Under the pieces are notes generated by a model. That model saw nothing but the letters and a program-made list of their open reading frames with translations. It was not told the origin of the DNA and did no database searches. A program made the translations under genes and the position numbers. Of a DNA stretch of 64,000 nucleotides, positions 33,844-42,960 are shown piece after piece (positions within the stretch are counted from its first letter, which is position 1; each line of letters begins with the position of its first letter). The stretch is from Bog-756 sp963813525 (GTDB taxonomy: Bacteria; Actinomycetota; Acidimicrobiia; Acidimicrobiales; RAAP-2): NCBI GenBank assembly GCA_963813525.1, contig CAWEZI010000005.1, positions 1,612,001 through 1,676,000 on the forward strand. The letters run 5' to 3'.

Positions 33844-34791
33844 ATGACACGTCCGCTGGCGGCAGGCACCGGATCCCGGATGGTCGACGTGGACGGACCG
33901 ACCCACTACCTCGACTTCGGCGGCCCCCCGGACGGACCACTGGTGGTCTGCGTCCACGGCTTGGGCGGGTCCCACCTCAACTGGCTGGCGGTGGGCCCCT
34001 CGCTGAGCCTGGCGGCGCGGGTGATGGCCCTCGATCTGGTGGGCCATGGACGAACCCCGGCGGCAGGACGAATGGCGACGATCGAGGGTCACCGGGCGCT
34101 CCTGGGCGGCTTCCTCGAGGTGGTGGGGAAGGGATCGCCCGCCATCGTGGTGGGCAATTCGATGGGGGGCCTGGTGGCAGCCCTTCAGGCGGCCGTCGAG
34201 CCCGAATCGGTGGCCGGCCTCGTCCTCATCGATCCGGCCCTGCCCACCGCCCGGCCGGGACTGATCCACCCCCGGGTGCTGGTCAACTTCGTGCTGTGTG
34301 CCCTTCCCGGGCTCGGCGAGGGGTATCTGGCCGAGCGCCGGCATCGCGCTTCGCCGGAGCAGACCGTCCGGCGGGTGCTCGGTGTGTGTTGCGTCGACCG
34401 CTCCCGCGTCGACCCTGCGGTGGTGAAGGCCCATGTGCGGCTCACGGCCAGCCTCGACCGGGCCGCCGCTGACCGGGCCTATCTCTCATCAGCGCGCTCG
34501 CTGTCCTTGATCATGGCCCGGCCCGGCCCCATCGCCAACCAGCTGGGTCGCCTACGACAGCCGGCGTTGCTGATGCACGGCGAACGAGACCGGCTGGTAC
34601 CGATGGGGTCCGCCCGGCGCATGGCGGCAACCCATCCGCGCTGGCGCTTCGAGATCGCTCCCGACATCGGACACGTTCCCATGCTGGAGGCACCGGCCTG
34701 GACGACGTCGGTCATAGACGACTGGATGACCAACGAAGGAGCAGCCGCCGTCGCCAGCGCCAGCGCCACCGCCACCGCCAGCGGCGGCTGA
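33844..34791 (+). CDS. Alpha/beta hydrolase
   Basis: 315 residues. VVCVHGLGGSHLNW oxyanion region, nucleophile Ser106 in VVGNSMGGL, and the terminal His in DIGHVPMLEAP; the acid is probably in LLMHGERDRLVP. The C terminus is a low-complexity Ala/Ser/Thr run (ASASATATASGG) coded by a simple GCC-AGC/ACC repeat. Substrate unknown; may be an esterase or epoxide hydrolase. 27 bp after mmsA, same strand. Confidence 0.85.
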   Translation: MTRPLAAGTGSRMVDVDGPTHYLDFGGPPDGPLVVCVHGLGGSHLNWLAVGPSLSLAARVMALDLVGHGRTPAAGRMATIEGHRALLGGFLEVVGKGSPAIVVGNSMGGLVAALQAAVEPESVAGLVLIDPALPTARPGLIHPRVLVNFVLCALPGLGEGYLAERRHRASPEQTVRRVLGVCCVDRSRVDPAVVKAHVRLTASLDRAAADRAYLSSARSLSLIMARPGPIANQLGRLRQPALLMHGERDRLVPMGSARRMAATHPRWRFEIAPDIGHVPMLEAPAWTTSVIDDWMTNEGAAAVASASATATASGG

Positions 34792-34872
34792 GCCACCCGC
34801 TCTCCGGCCATCGCACCCCGTCTCCTGCCGTTCCCGCTGTGCGACCTGGTCGTCGAAGGCGAGGGGTCGCTA

Positions 34873-35805
34873 ATGTGCCATCCCATGGTCGCCCCCCGCG
34901 TTGCTGTCGGTCCTCTTCCCTCGTCCTTCGCCACCGATGCGGTGGTGGCCGCCGGGGGCACCCTGGTCGACATCGGCGAGTCACCCGACGCGCTGGTCTG
35001 GCTCGATCCCGCTGACGTCAAGGGACTGTCCGACCAGTTGGCTGTCGCCCCCGACGTGCGGTGGGTGCAGCTGCCCTTCGCTGGGGTCGAGCGGGTGGCC
35101 GAGTTCGGCCTGCTCGACCACGATCGGATCTGGACCTGCGCCAAGGGCTCTTACGCCGAGCCGGTGGCCGAACACGCCCTCCTCTTGACCCTGGCCGGCT
35201 TGCGGCACATTCCCGCCCGGGTGGTGGCCCGGTCGTGGGGCACACCGGCCGGTACCAGTCTCTACGACCAGAACGTGACCATCCTCGGCGGGGGAGGCAT
35301 CACCAACGTGCTGCTCGAGCAGTTGGCTCCCTTCCGGGTGGCCACCACCGTCGTCCGGAGGCGTCCCGACCCTGTGCCCGGCGCCACCCGCACGGTGTCG
35401 GTGACCTCTCTCCACGAGGTGCTGCCCGGATCGCTGATCGTCATTCTGGCCCTGGCCCTCACCCCCGCCACCGAGCGGATCATCGGCGCTCCCGAGCTCG
35501 CCCTCATGGACGAGAACGCCTGGCTGATCAACGTGGCCCGGGGGCGCCATGTCGATACCGACGCTCTGGTCACCGCTCTCGGAGACAAGTCCATTGCCGG
35601 TGCTGCCCTGGATGTGACCGATCCGGAGCCACTGCCCGACGGCCACCCTCTCTGGGATCTGGACAACTGCCTGATCACTCCGCACACGGCCGACACCATC
35701 GAGATGGTGATGCCACTGCTGGCCGAGCGCATCCGCACCAACGTGGCCCGTTTCGCCGCTGGCCAGGAATTGGTGGGCTTGGTCGACACCGACGCCGGTT
35801 ACTGA
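34873..35805 (+). CDS. D-isomer-specific 2-hydroxyacid dehydrogenase
   Basis: 310 residues from ATG 34873 with GAGGGG upstream. NAD-binding loop NVTILGGGGITNVLLEQLA, then LALTPATERIIGAPELALM, WLINVARGRHVDTDALVTAL (catalytic Arg), ALDVTDPEPLPDGHPLW (Glu) and CLITPHTADT (catalytic His). Catalytic Arg-Glu-His are all present. Reduces a 2-keto acid such as glyoxylate or hydroxypyruvate; exact substrate unknown. The glycine loop is GGGGIT, slightly unlike the usual GxGxxG. Confidence 0.88.
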   Translation: MCHPMVAPRVAVGPLPSSFATDAVVAAGGTLVDIGESPDALVWLDPADVKGLSDQLAVAPDVRWVQLPFAGVERVAEFGLLDHDRIWTCAKGSYAEPVAEHALLLTLAGLRHIPARVVARSWGTPAGTSLYDQNVTILGGGGITNVLLEQLAPFRVATTVVRRRPDPVPGATRTVSVTSLHEVLPGSLIVILALALTPATERIIGAPELALMDENAWLINVARGRHVDTDALVTALGDKSIAGAALDVTDPEPLPDGHPLWDLDNCLITPHTADTIEMVMPLLAERIRTNVARFAAGQELVGLVDTDAGY

Positions 35806-35899
35806 CCCTCGGCTGAAATTCCGGGGCCGAGAGGGCGCAGCGCGTACCCGCTCGCGGTTAGCCCGTCGCGCTCGTCGGCCATGACGGGCGCGGATGAAC

Positions 35900-36493
35900 T
35901 CAGACCTCCGACCGACTTCGTGGCGAGGCAGCCGCCGGAATGCTCCTGTCAGTCGCCACCGCTGACCTGCTGGCGATGGCGCCGTTCACCGACGACGCGC
36001 CGATCGCAGCGGTGCCGGCTTCGGGCGCGGCGACCTCGATGTTTCCCGTTGAGGGGGACACGGGAAAGATCACTCGTTGGTAGATGACGAACTTGGCCAC
36101 CCAGAAGACGACGCTCACCAACAGGAAGCCGACGCCCACGATGGCGAGGTGAAAGGGGTGCCCCGGTGGAGCGAGGTTGGCGATGGCCCCTGTGGCCAGG
36201 CTGGTGCCGGCGATGCACGCGAACGAGGTGGCCCAGTACATGACCACTTGGCGTCCTACACGGGTGCGCGGCGCCTCCTTCCAGATCCAATAGCGGCTCA
36301 TCAGATAGGAAGGGAGCGTCCCCACCAGGTTGGCTACGAGGGCGGCTGCCGTGGCGCCCAGCACTCCGGTGCCGTACAAGAGGAGGAGGACGCCCTCACT
36401 CACGCCAAAGGCGACGATGGAGGAGGCGCTGTAGCGAGCGAGACGGACGATCTGGACCCGACGCTTCGACCAGTCGATGGGCAGTTCGATCAC
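35900..36493 (-). CDS. GtrA-like membrane protein
   Basis: About 197 residues if GTG 36493 is the start (the frame is open to 36586, and GTG 36511 is another option). Four membrane helices in the GtrA pattern: RYSASSIVAFGVSEGVLLLLY, GATAAALVANLVGTLPSYLMSRYWIW, MYWATSFACIAGTSLATG, LAIVGVGFLLVSVVFWVAKFVIYQRVIF. LPSYLMSRYWIWK is the GtrA signature. GtrA proteins help move lipid-linked sugars across the membrane. A 40-residue Ala/Ser-rich tail follows. No obvious partner gene is adjacent. Confidence 0.8.
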   Translation of the reverse strand: MIELPIDWSKRRVQIVRLARYSASSIVAFGVSEGVLLLLYGTGVLGATAAALVANLVGTLPSYLMSRYWIWKEAPRTRVGRQVVMYWATSFACIAGTSLATGAIANLAPPGHPFHLAIVGVGFLLVSVVFWVAKFVIYQRVIFPVSPSTGNIEVAAPEAGTAAIGASSVNGAIASRSAVATDRSIPAAASPRSRSEV

Positions 36494-36803
36494 GCTCAAC
36501 GGGCCGCTCACCAACAGAAACTGGCGCTCTGGGCTTGGCACCGGCTGTGAGCGAACGTAGGAACGGTGTAGAAGCTGGAACGGCAAGCGCGGTCAACGGA
36601 CCCGCATTTCTCAAGTCGTCCCATCGGCATCACCACATTAGTCGCGGACGGGCGACCAACTCGAAACACGGATGCCACGATGCCGAACAGATGTGCCTGA
36701 GGTTGGCCCATCGCATCAGGGCCACGGCGCTGTCACACCCTTCGTCCAAGCTGTCCCGGACATGGAAACCACTGCCCGATGGCCGACATCAGGAGACTGC
36801 CAC
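36494..36803. other. Divergent spacer, 310 bp, no gene recognised
   Basis: Lies between the GtrA gene (minus) and the small Cys-motif protein (plus). Open frames pass through it but have no recognisable content. An AGGAG at 36791-36795 is the ribosome-binding site of the next gene. No clear promoter hexamers or repeats seen. Confidence 0.5.
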
Positions 36804-37112
36804 ATGCTTACCGACACTCCACCCCAGACCCACCTCCTCCCCTCCGGGGAACATGTGCCGACGGCCGTGCCGGTCACCCTCTCGACCAAGCCTGTGCGCG
36901 ATCAGAATGCCGTATCCGCCGCCTTCACCATCGATTGCGACGACTGCGAGCACCGCCGGACGGCGGTATGCGACGACTGCGTGGTCTCCTTCATCGTTGA
37001 CCGCCAGCCGGGGGACGCCGTGGTGGTCGACGCGGCCGAAGCACGGGCGGTGCGCCTGCTCGAACGGGCCGGCCTGGTTCCGGGCGTCCGTCATTCCGTC
37101 AAGGTGGGGTGA
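36804..37112 (+). CDS. Conserved small actinobacterial protein with two CxxC-like motifs
   Basis: 102 residues from ATG 36804, AGGAG 8 nt upstream. The core is FTIDCDDCEHRRTAVCDDCVVSFIV, two CDDC motifs about ten residues apart, which could bind a metal or form disulfides. DAAEARAVRLLERAGLVPGVRH at the C terminus completes a pattern I recognise from many actinobacterial hypothetical proteins. Function unknown. Upstream of queG on the same strand, 82 bp gap. Confidence 0.75.
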   Translation: MLTDTPPQTHLLPSGEHVPTAVPVTLSTKPVRDQNAVSAAFTIDCDDCEHRRTAVCDDCVVSFIVDRQPGDAVVVDAAEARAVRLLERAGLVPGVRHSVKVG

Positions 37113-37194
37113 CGACAGGCCGCACGACTCTGGTCCGGCGGGGGATCTCGCTGGACCACCCCCGACCCGACCTTTCCGGCCGTCATCGGCCTCC

Positions 37195-38355
37195 GTGTCA
37201 CCATGTGGTGTGCAGCCATCTGCCACCCGACACGGCAACCCGGCAGAGGAGGACGACGCCGACCCGGTACGAGACGCGCTGATCGCCATCGGACGAAATG
37301 CCGGTCTCGCCGCCGTCGGCGTAACCCACGCCGGAGTCTTCGAGGAGACCCGTCGTCACCTTGTCGAGCGAAGGCGGGACGGGCTGAGCGCCGACATGCA
37401 GTTCACCTATCGCAATCCCGAGCGTTCGACCGACCCGGGGCGCATCCTCCCCGGGGCCCAGTCGCTGGCGGTGGGTGCATGGAGCTACCGCCGTCACCAA
37501 TCGGATGAGCCGGATGGGAAGGACGAGACGGTCGAGGGCCGATCCCGGTCCCGCCCGGTCGGCTCGGTGGCTCGCTACGCCCGCCGGGACCACTACGCCT
37601 CGCTCCGCCACGGCCTCGATGCCATGGCCGGCCACCTCAGATCGCTCGGCTGGCGGGCGGTGGTGGTGTGCGACGACAACGCCCTCACCGACCGGGCCGC
37701 CGCCCACCGGGCAGGCATCGGCTGGTTCGGCAAGAACTCGCTGATCCTGGTGCCCGGATCGGGTTCGTGGGTGGTGCTGGGCGCAGTCGTGACCGACGCT
37801 CCTCTGGCGCCGAGCGCACCCGACGGGCCGCCGGACCACGCCCAGGGGTGCGGGAGCTGTGCCCGCTGCATCACGGCCTGCCCGACCGGCGCTTTGGTGG
37901 CTCCCGGGGTGCTCGACGCCCGGCGTTGCCTGGCCTGGTTGCTGCAGGCCACCGGATCCTTCCCCGAGCAGTACCGCCGGGCCCTCGGCGGGCGCATCTA
38001 CGGATGCGACGAGTGTCAGCAGGTCTGCCCCATAAACCGGGTGGCCGAGCGCAGGAGTCCCTCGCCCGATCCCGAGGCCGATACTCAGCCCCAGGCTGAC
38101 CTGGTTTCCCTCCTCAGCGCCACCGATGCCGAGCTGATGGCGGCCCACGGGCGCTGGTACATCGCCGACCGAGATCCGCGTTACCTCCGGAGGAATGCGC
38201 TGGTCGCACTAGGTAACGTGGGTGATGGCGGCGACCCGGCCACCGTCGAGGTGGTGCGCCGGTGGTTGAGCGCGGACGATCCACTGTTGGCCGAGCACGC
38301 CCGATGGGCAGCCCGTGAACTCGGCCGTTCCGACCTCTTGGACGGTCGGGGATGA
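37195..38355 (+). CDS. queG: Epoxyqueuosine reductase
   Basis: 386 residues from GTG 37195 (GTG 37210 also possible; the frame runs open to 36535 but without family likeness). Cobalamin/[4Fe-4S] enzyme. DALIAIGRNAGLAAVGVT at the start, RYARRDHYASLRHGLDAM, then HRAGIGWFGKNSLIL, cluster 1 CGSCARCITACP (C219, 222, 225, 229) and cluster 2 CDECQQVCP (271, 274, 278) after RCLAWLLQATGSFP. A HEAT-like tail ends RRNALVALGNVG...AARELG. It reduces epoxyqueuosine to queuosine in tRNA wobble position 34, using B12, as nrdJ does. Overlaps the next gene as ATGA. Confidence 0.92.
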   Translation: MSPCGVQPSATRHGNPAEEDDADPVRDALIAIGRNAGLAAVGVTHAGVFEETRRHLVERRRDGLSADMQFTYRNPERSTDPGRILPGAQSLAVGAWSYRRHQSDEPDGKDETVEGRSRSRPVGSVARYARRDHYASLRHGLDAMAGHLRSLGWRAVVVCDDNALTDRAAAHRAGIGWFGKNSLILVPGSGSWVVLGAVVTDAPLAPSAPDGPPDHAQGCGSCARCITACPTGALVAPGVLDARRCLAWLLQATGSFPEQYRRALGGRIYGCDECQQVCPINRVAERRSPSPDPEADTQPQADLVSLLSATDAELMAAHGRWYIADRDPRYLRRNALVALGNVGDGGDPATVEVVRRWLSADDPLLAEHARWAARELGRSDLLDGRG

Positions 38356-39494
38356 GGCACCTACTGGTCACCAACGACTTCCCTCCCAAGGTCGGAGGCA
38401 TCCAGGCCTATCTCTGGGAGCTGTGGCGCCGGCTGGATCCCGAGTCCTTCGTGGTGCTGACGGCCGCGTCCCACCCGGAAGCGACCGCCTTCGACCATTT
38501 CCAGGAGACGCTCGGATTTCATATCGAGCGCCTACCCAACCGGGTGCTCCTGCCCACCCCGGCGACCATCCGGCACATTCGCAACACGGCCCGCCGGGTG
38601 GGCGCAGAACTGGTCGTTCTCGATCCTGTCCTCCCCCTGGGACTGGTCGGCCCGCGCCTGGGCCTTCCCTATGCCGTCGTGATCCACGGCGCCGAAGTGG
38701 CCGTTCCCGCCCTTCTGCCGGGGGGCCGTCGCCTGGTCGATCAGGTCCTCCGTCACAGCGTTCTGGTGGTGTCGGCCGGCACCTACCCTGCTGCGGCTGC
38801 CCGTCGGGCCATGCGCCGTGGGGGGATGCCACCGGTTGTGGAGGTGCCTCCGGGGGTCGACCTCGACCGCTTCCGGCCCCTGTCGGACGCGGACAGGGCG
38901 GCCGCCCGGATCGAGTTCGGACTGCCTCCCGAGGGCCCGCTGGTGGTCAGCGTGAGCCGTCTGGTTCCCCGCAAGGGGATGGACGTCCTCATCGACGCTT
39001 CAGCTCGCCTTGCTCCCCGCATGCCCGGGCTGACGGTGGCCATCGGGGGTCGGGGACGGGACGCCGAACGGCTGGCCGGCCGGATCAAGGAGCAGGGTGC
39101 GCCGGTGCGCCTGCTGGGTGGCCTGAGCGACGAGAGCCTTCCCGTACTGGTGGGAGCAGCCGACGTCTTCGCCATGGTCTGCCGCAACCGTTGGTTCGGC
39201 TTGGAGCAGGAGGGGTTCGGCATCGTGTTCCTCGAGGCGGCGGCGGCGGGGGTGCCCCAGGTGGCCGGCGCCTCGGGCGGGTCCAGCGATGCAGTGGTCG
39301 ATGACGAGACCGGTCTGATGGTCTACCGGCCGACCGACGTGGGTGCGGTAGCTTCCGCACTTGGCCGGCTGATCGACGATGACCAGCTGCGCGCCCGGAT
39401 GTCCAGGGCCGGCCGGGCCCGGGCCGAGGCATCCTTCGACTATGACAAACTCGCCCCTAGGCTGGCCGCGTCGTTGGCCGACGTGCAAGGCTGA
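38352..39494 (+). CDS. Glycosyltransferase family 4, PimB-like
   Basis: 380 residues. GT-B fold start VTNDFPPKVGGIQAYLWEL, typical of PimB/PimC-like mannosyltransferases. HGAEVAVPALLPGG comes next, then VVSVSRLVPRKGMDVLIDA for the donor side. The C-terminal FGIVFLEAAAAGVPQVAGASGG carries the E-x7-E type catalytic motif. Likely adds mannose to phosphatidylinositol or to another lipid on the inner face of the membrane; donor inferred. ATG overlaps the queG stop (ATGA). Confidence 0.88.
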   Translation: MRHLLVTNDFPPKVGGIQAYLWELWRRLDPESFVVLTAASHPEATAFDHFQETLGFHIERLPNRVLLPTPATIRHIRNTARRVGAELVVLDPVLPLGLVGPRLGLPYAVVIHGAEVAVPALLPGGRRLVDQVLRHSVLVVSAGTYPAAAARRAMRRGGMPPVVEVPPGVDLDRFRPLSDADRAAARIEFGLPPEGPLVVSVSRLVPRKGMDVLIDASARLAPRMPGLTVAIGGRGRDAERLAGRIKEQGAPVRLLGGLSDESLPVLVGAADVFAMVCRNRWFGLEQEGFGIVFLEAAAAGVPQVAGASGGSSDAVVDDETGLMVYRPTDVGAVASALGRLIDDDQLRARMSRAGRARAEASFDYDKLAPRLAASLADVQG

Positions 39495-39549
39495 GGAAAA
39501 CGGCTGAGGTGTACGGCCACATCAACCGATTCGACGAGGAGGGCCGATC

Positions 39550-39993
39550 GTGGCGGAACAAGCCACCGAGCGCATGGTCGTAGCGGCCACGCCGGAGCGC
39601 TGTTTCGAGGTGAGCGCCGATATCGGTGCCTACCCCCAGTGGGCCGCGGACATCAAGGAAGTCAGCATCGACGAGCAGGACGAGCAGGGTCGGCCCCGCC
39701 TGGTCACGTTCCGGGCTGCCGCTTTCGGTCGGAGCACCAGCTACACGCTGGCCTATGACTTCGACGAGGCACCCAAGGTCCTGTCCTGGGTCCAGACCCG
39801 GGGGGACATCACCTCCAAGCTCGATGGCCGCTATGTCTTCGCCCCCAGCGGAGACGGTGGCACCGAGGTCACCTACCACCTCGAGGTGGAGATGAAGGTG
39901 CCGCTCCCCGGCTTCATCAAGATGCGGGCGCAGAGCCGGATCATGGCCATTGCTCTCCACGAACTGAAGGCCCGGGCCGAGTCGGAGGCGTGA
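39550..39993 (+). CDS. SRPBCC (polyketide cyclase/dehydrase-like) protein
   Basis: 147 residues, GTG start. MVVAATPERCFEVSADIGAYPQWA followed by DIKEVSI is the COQ10/cyclase-like SRPBCC start. RPRLVTFRAAAFGRSTSYTLA, LDGRYVFAPSGDGGTEVTY, then a C-terminal helix. Members bind lipids or quinones. Lies just after the GT4 gene and before an F420-type oxidoreductase on the same strand. Confidence 0.85.
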   Translation: MAEQATERMVVAATPERCFEVSADIGAYPQWAADIKEVSIDEQDEQGRPRLVTFRAAAFGRSTSYTLAYDFDEAPKVLSWVQTRGDITSKLDGRYVFAPSGDGGTEVTYHLEVEMKVPLPGFIKMRAQSRIMAIALHELKARAESEA

Positions 39994-40021
39994 CCGCACC
40001 GGCCGATGCCCGACGGCGGCC

Positions 40022-40714
40022 GTGAACATCGGGATCACGCTTCCCAGCTTCGAGGACACCGCCGACCACGCCCTGCAGGCAGCCCACCGGGCCGAGGAGC
40101 TCGGTATCGACGGCGTCTTCTGCTTCGATCACCTGTGGCCCATGGGCCAGCCGGGGCGCCCGGCCATCTCGTCCGGCCCCCTGTTGGGCGCGGTGGCCGC
40201 CGCTACCGGCACCGTCGCCATCGGGACCCTGGTGGCCCGGGTGGGTCTGGTCCCCGACGACGTGCTGGTGGCGGTCATGTCCAGCCTCGACGCCATCAGC
40301 GGCGGCCGGCTCATCGCCGGTCTCGGGACCGGTGACCGTCTGAGCCGGGATGAGAACGAAGCCTACGGGATCCCCTTCGAGGCAGCCGACGAGCGCCGTT
40401 CCCGGCTGGTCGCCGTGGCGGCCGCCGTCCGCAGCATGGGGATCCCGGTCTGGGTGGGCGGGGGCCTGCCCCCGACCGTGGCTCTGGCCCGGTCTCTCGG
40501 CGCAGCCGTAAACCTGTGGGCCAGTGATCCGGTGACGGTGGCCGAATTGACGGCGGCGGGCATGGAGGTGACCTGGGCGGGCCCTGTCGGGGAATCGGTG
40601 GCCGAGGCCAGCGAGCAGCTCGGCCAGTTGGCTGCGGCCGGAGCCACATGGGCGGTCTGCGCCTGGCCCGACTCGCTGGAGGTGGTGGCCGAGGCGGCCT
40701 TCGCCACCCGTTGA
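40022..40714 (+). CDS. LLM-class (F420-dependent type) oxidoreductase, short form
   Basis: 230 residues, GTG start, shorter than the usual 280-330. Luciferase-like barrel: VNIGITLPSFEDTADHALQA, ELGIDGVFCFDHLWP, AAATGTVAIGTLVARVGL, LDAISGGRLIAGLGTGDRLSRDENEAYG, VWVGGGLPPTVALARSLGAAVNLW. The bound cofactor in related actinobacterial proteins is F420. The short length implies loss of peripheral helices. Confidence 0.82.
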   Translation: MNIGITLPSFEDTADHALQAAHRAEELGIDGVFCFDHLWPMGQPGRPAISSGPLLGAVAAATGTVAIGTLVARVGLVPDDVLVAVMSSLDAISGGRLIAGLGTGDRLSRDENEAYGIPFEAADERRSRLVAVAAAVRSMGIPVWVGGGLPPTVALARSLGAAVNLWASDPVTVAELTAAGMEVTWAGPVGESVAEASEQLGQLAAAGATWAVCAWPDSLEVVAEAAFATR

Positions 40715-40764
40715 ACCCGGAAGCAGTGGCCGCCGCCGGCGGGAGGTGGCGGTAACCTCGCGTG

Positions 40765-41967
40765 ATGGAGTTCCGCCGCATCAACAGTCTCCCGCCCTAT
40801 GTGTTCGCCACCATCAACGAGCTGCGGGACATCGGTCGCCGGCAGGGCCGGGACGTCATCGACCTCGGTTTCGGCAATCCCGACCTTCCCTCGCCCGATG
40901 TCGCCGTCGAGAAGTTGGCCGAAGCGGCCCGCAACCCCCGTAACCACCGGTACTCGGCCAGCCGGGGCATACCCAAGATCCGTCAGGCCATCACCCATCT
41001 GTATCTGCGCAAGTTCGGCGTCGATCTCGACCCCGACACCGAAGTGGTCACCACCATCGGCGCCAAGGAGGGCCTCTCCCACCTCATGTGGGTTCTGGTC
41101 GGACCGGGGGACACTGCGCTGGTGCCGTCCCCCTCCTATCCCATACACATCTACGCCCCCCTGTTCGCCGGGGCCGATGTGCGCCATGTGCGTCTCGACG
41201 CCCTCGGCGGAGCCACCGGTGACAGCCCGGGCGAGGCGTTCTTTGGCAATCTGATGGAGGCCTGGGAGTCGGCGTGGCCCAAGCCGCGTGTGATCGTGCT
41301 CTCCTTCCCGCACAACCCGACCACCGAGTGCGTCGACCTCACTTTCATGACCCGCCTGGTGGAGTTCGCCCGCGAGCACGAGATCGTGCTCGTCCACGAC
41401 TTCGCCTACGCCGACATCGCCTTCGACGGCTACACGCCGCCGTCCATCCTGCAGGTGCCCGGGGCCAAGGACGTGGCCGTCGAGTTGTACACCATGACCA
41501 AGTCGTTCTCGATGGCCGGGTGGCGGGTCGGGTTCCTGGTGGGCAACGCCGCCATCGTGCAGGCGCTGACCAAGCTCAAGAGCTACCTCGACTATGGGAC
41601 GTTCCAGCCCATCCAGATCGCCGCCATCGTGGCCATGAACGAGGTTCCCGACTACCCCAAGCTGATCAACGAGACCTACCAGGCCCGGCGGGATGCCCTG
41701 TGTGACGGACTGAATCGGATCGGGTGGGAGATCACCCCGCCACGAGGCACCATGTTCGTATGGGCCCCTATCCCCGAGCCTTACCGCGAGATGGGTTCGC
41801 TCGAGTTCTCCAAATTCCTGGTCAAGGAGGCCGATGTGGCCACGTCGCCGGGTGTCGGGTTCGGGCCGGGTGGTGACGGCCACGTACGTTTCGCCCTCAT
41901 CGAGAACGAGCAGCGCATCGGCCAAGGGGTTCGCAGCCTGCGCCGCGCCCTGACCCGCTTGCGCTGA
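40765..41967 (+). CDS. alaC: Pyridoxal-phosphate class I/II aminotransferase, AlaC-like
   Basis: 400 residues from ATG 40765 (GTG 40762 adjacent). FRRINSLPPYVFATINELRD and DVIDLGFGNPDLPSPD match the AlaC/glutamate-pyruvate aminotransferase group. PSYPIHIYAPLFAGADVRHV, LSFPHNPTTECVD, VLVHDFAYADIAFDGY (Asp/Tyr for PLP) and ELYTMTKSFSMAGWRVGFLVGN (PLP Lys in TKSFSMAGWR) follow. Likely alanine:2-oxoglutarate aminotransferase; aspartate or LL-DAP substrates are alternatives. Confidence 0.88.
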   Translation: MEFRRINSLPPYVFATINELRDIGRRQGRDVIDLGFGNPDLPSPDVAVEKLAEAARNPRNHRYSASRGIPKIRQAITHLYLRKFGVDLDPDTEVVTTIGAKEGLSHLMWVLVGPGDTALVPSPSYPIHIYAPLFAGADVRHVRLDALGGATGDSPGEAFFGNLMEAWESAWPKPRVIVLSFPHNPTTECVDLTFMTRLVEFAREHEIVLVHDFAYADIAFDGYTPPSILQVPGAKDVAVELYTMTKSFSMAGWRVGFLVGNAAIVQALTKLKSYLDYGTFQPIQIAAIVAMNEVPDYPKLINETYQARRDALCDGLNRIGWEITPPRGTMFVWAPIPEPYREMGSLEFSKFLVKEADVATSPGVGFGPGGDGHVRFALIENEQRIGQGVRSLRRALTRLR

Positions 41968-42008
41968 TCCGCGTGCGCTGACTGCTGCTCACAGGTCTGC
42001 TCGGGGCT

Positions 42009-42056
42009 CAGGGCAGAGTCGGGCACAGGGCACAGGGCAGAGTCGGGCTCAGGGCA
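42009..42056. repeat. Two 24-bp tandem repeats between convergent genes
   Basis: Two 24-bp units differing at one base (starts 42009 and 42033), built from sub-motifs CAGGGCA and GAGTCGGGC. They fill the 81-bp convergent gap and include the last codons and stop of the SMP-30 gene at 42049. Confidence 0.85.
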
Positions 42057-42960
42057 GGCCGGCGCCGCCGGCGTCCACCGGTGCCTGCTCGATCCGTGCG
42101 TCCCGCTCCACGCTGACCACCGACTCGGTGCTGGTCGGTGCGGTCATGACGAAGAGCGTCCGCCCGTCGGCGCCGCCGAGCATGCAGGCGAAGCTGTTCT
42201 GGGAGGTCTGCACCCGGTCGACGATGGCGCCCCCCTCGGAAACCAGGATGCATTCGGAGGTGAGGGCGTTGGCCACCCACACCCGCCCCTCGACGTCGAG
42301 GCATATGCCGTCCGGGGCGCACCAGGACAGCGAAGCCCAAATGCGGCGCCCGCTCAGCCCACCGTCGGCGCCGATATCGAAGGCGGTGAGCTGGCCGGCC
42401 AGTGTCTCCGCCACGATCATGGTCTTCCCGTCCGGCGTGATGACCGTTCCGTTGGGGAAGTTGAGGTCGTCTGCGACCCGATGGGCCGAACCGTCCGGGT
42501 CGATGCGAACCAGCGAGGTGGTGGGAGGACCGGGGTCCTCCACCAGAGCCGCCGCTCCGCGCTCCTCGATGAACATGTCGAGGTCGAATCCGAAATTGCC
42601 GACATAGGCCCGCCCGTCGGCGTCCACCACCATGTCGTTCCCGTAGAAGGTGGCAGTCGGCTTGAGGTCTCCGTGTTCGACGAGCTCGCCATCGGCTTCG
42701 AGACGCAGCACGGTACGCCCCTTGCGGGAGACAACCAGGAGGCGTCCGTCGGGCATCCAGCCGATCCCCGCCGGCTCACCGGGAACCTCCAGCTCGACCC
42801 GGACCGCTCCCGTCTCGTCTGACGACTGCACGGTGCCGTCGTAGAAGTCGACGAACCACAGCCGACCGTGGTGCCAGCGTGGGCACTCACCGAAATGGAG
42901 GCCGTCTATGAACGGCTCGGCCATCTTGGCCGGGGGGTCGTAGACGGGGGGCTCGATCAT
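42049..42960 (-). CDS. SMP-30/gluconolactonase-like beta-propeller protein
   Basis: 303 residues from ATG 42960, which overlaps the TetR stop as ATGA. FIDGLHFGECPRWHHGRLWFVDF is the family opening, with the metal Glu in FGECPRW. FYGNDMVVDADGRAYVGNFGFD carries the metal Asn/Asp, then DLNFPNGTVITPDGKTM and GRRIWASLSWCAPDGICLDVEGRVWVAN. A calcium-dependent lactonase or similar. TetR coupling suggests the repressor senses its substrate. Confidence 0.9.
   Translation of the reverse strand: MIEPPVYDPPAKMAEPFIDGLHFGECPRWHHGRLWFVDFYDGTVQSSDETGAVRVELEVPGEPAGIGWMPDGRLLVVSRKGRTVLRLEADGELVEHGDLKPTATFYGNDMVVDADGRAYVGNFGFDLDMFIEERGAAALVEDPGPPTTSLVRIDPDGSAHRVADDLNFPNGTVITPDGKTMIVAETLAGQLTAFDIGADGGLSGRRIWASLSWCAPDGICLDVEGRVWVANALTSECILVSEGGAIVDRVQTSQNSFACMLGGADGRTLFVMTAPTSTESVVSVERDARIEQAPVDAGGAGLP

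Noticed and set aside
36535..37194. N-terminal extension of the queG frame
   Set aside because: It covers the small CDDC protein in another frame and has no QueG similarity.
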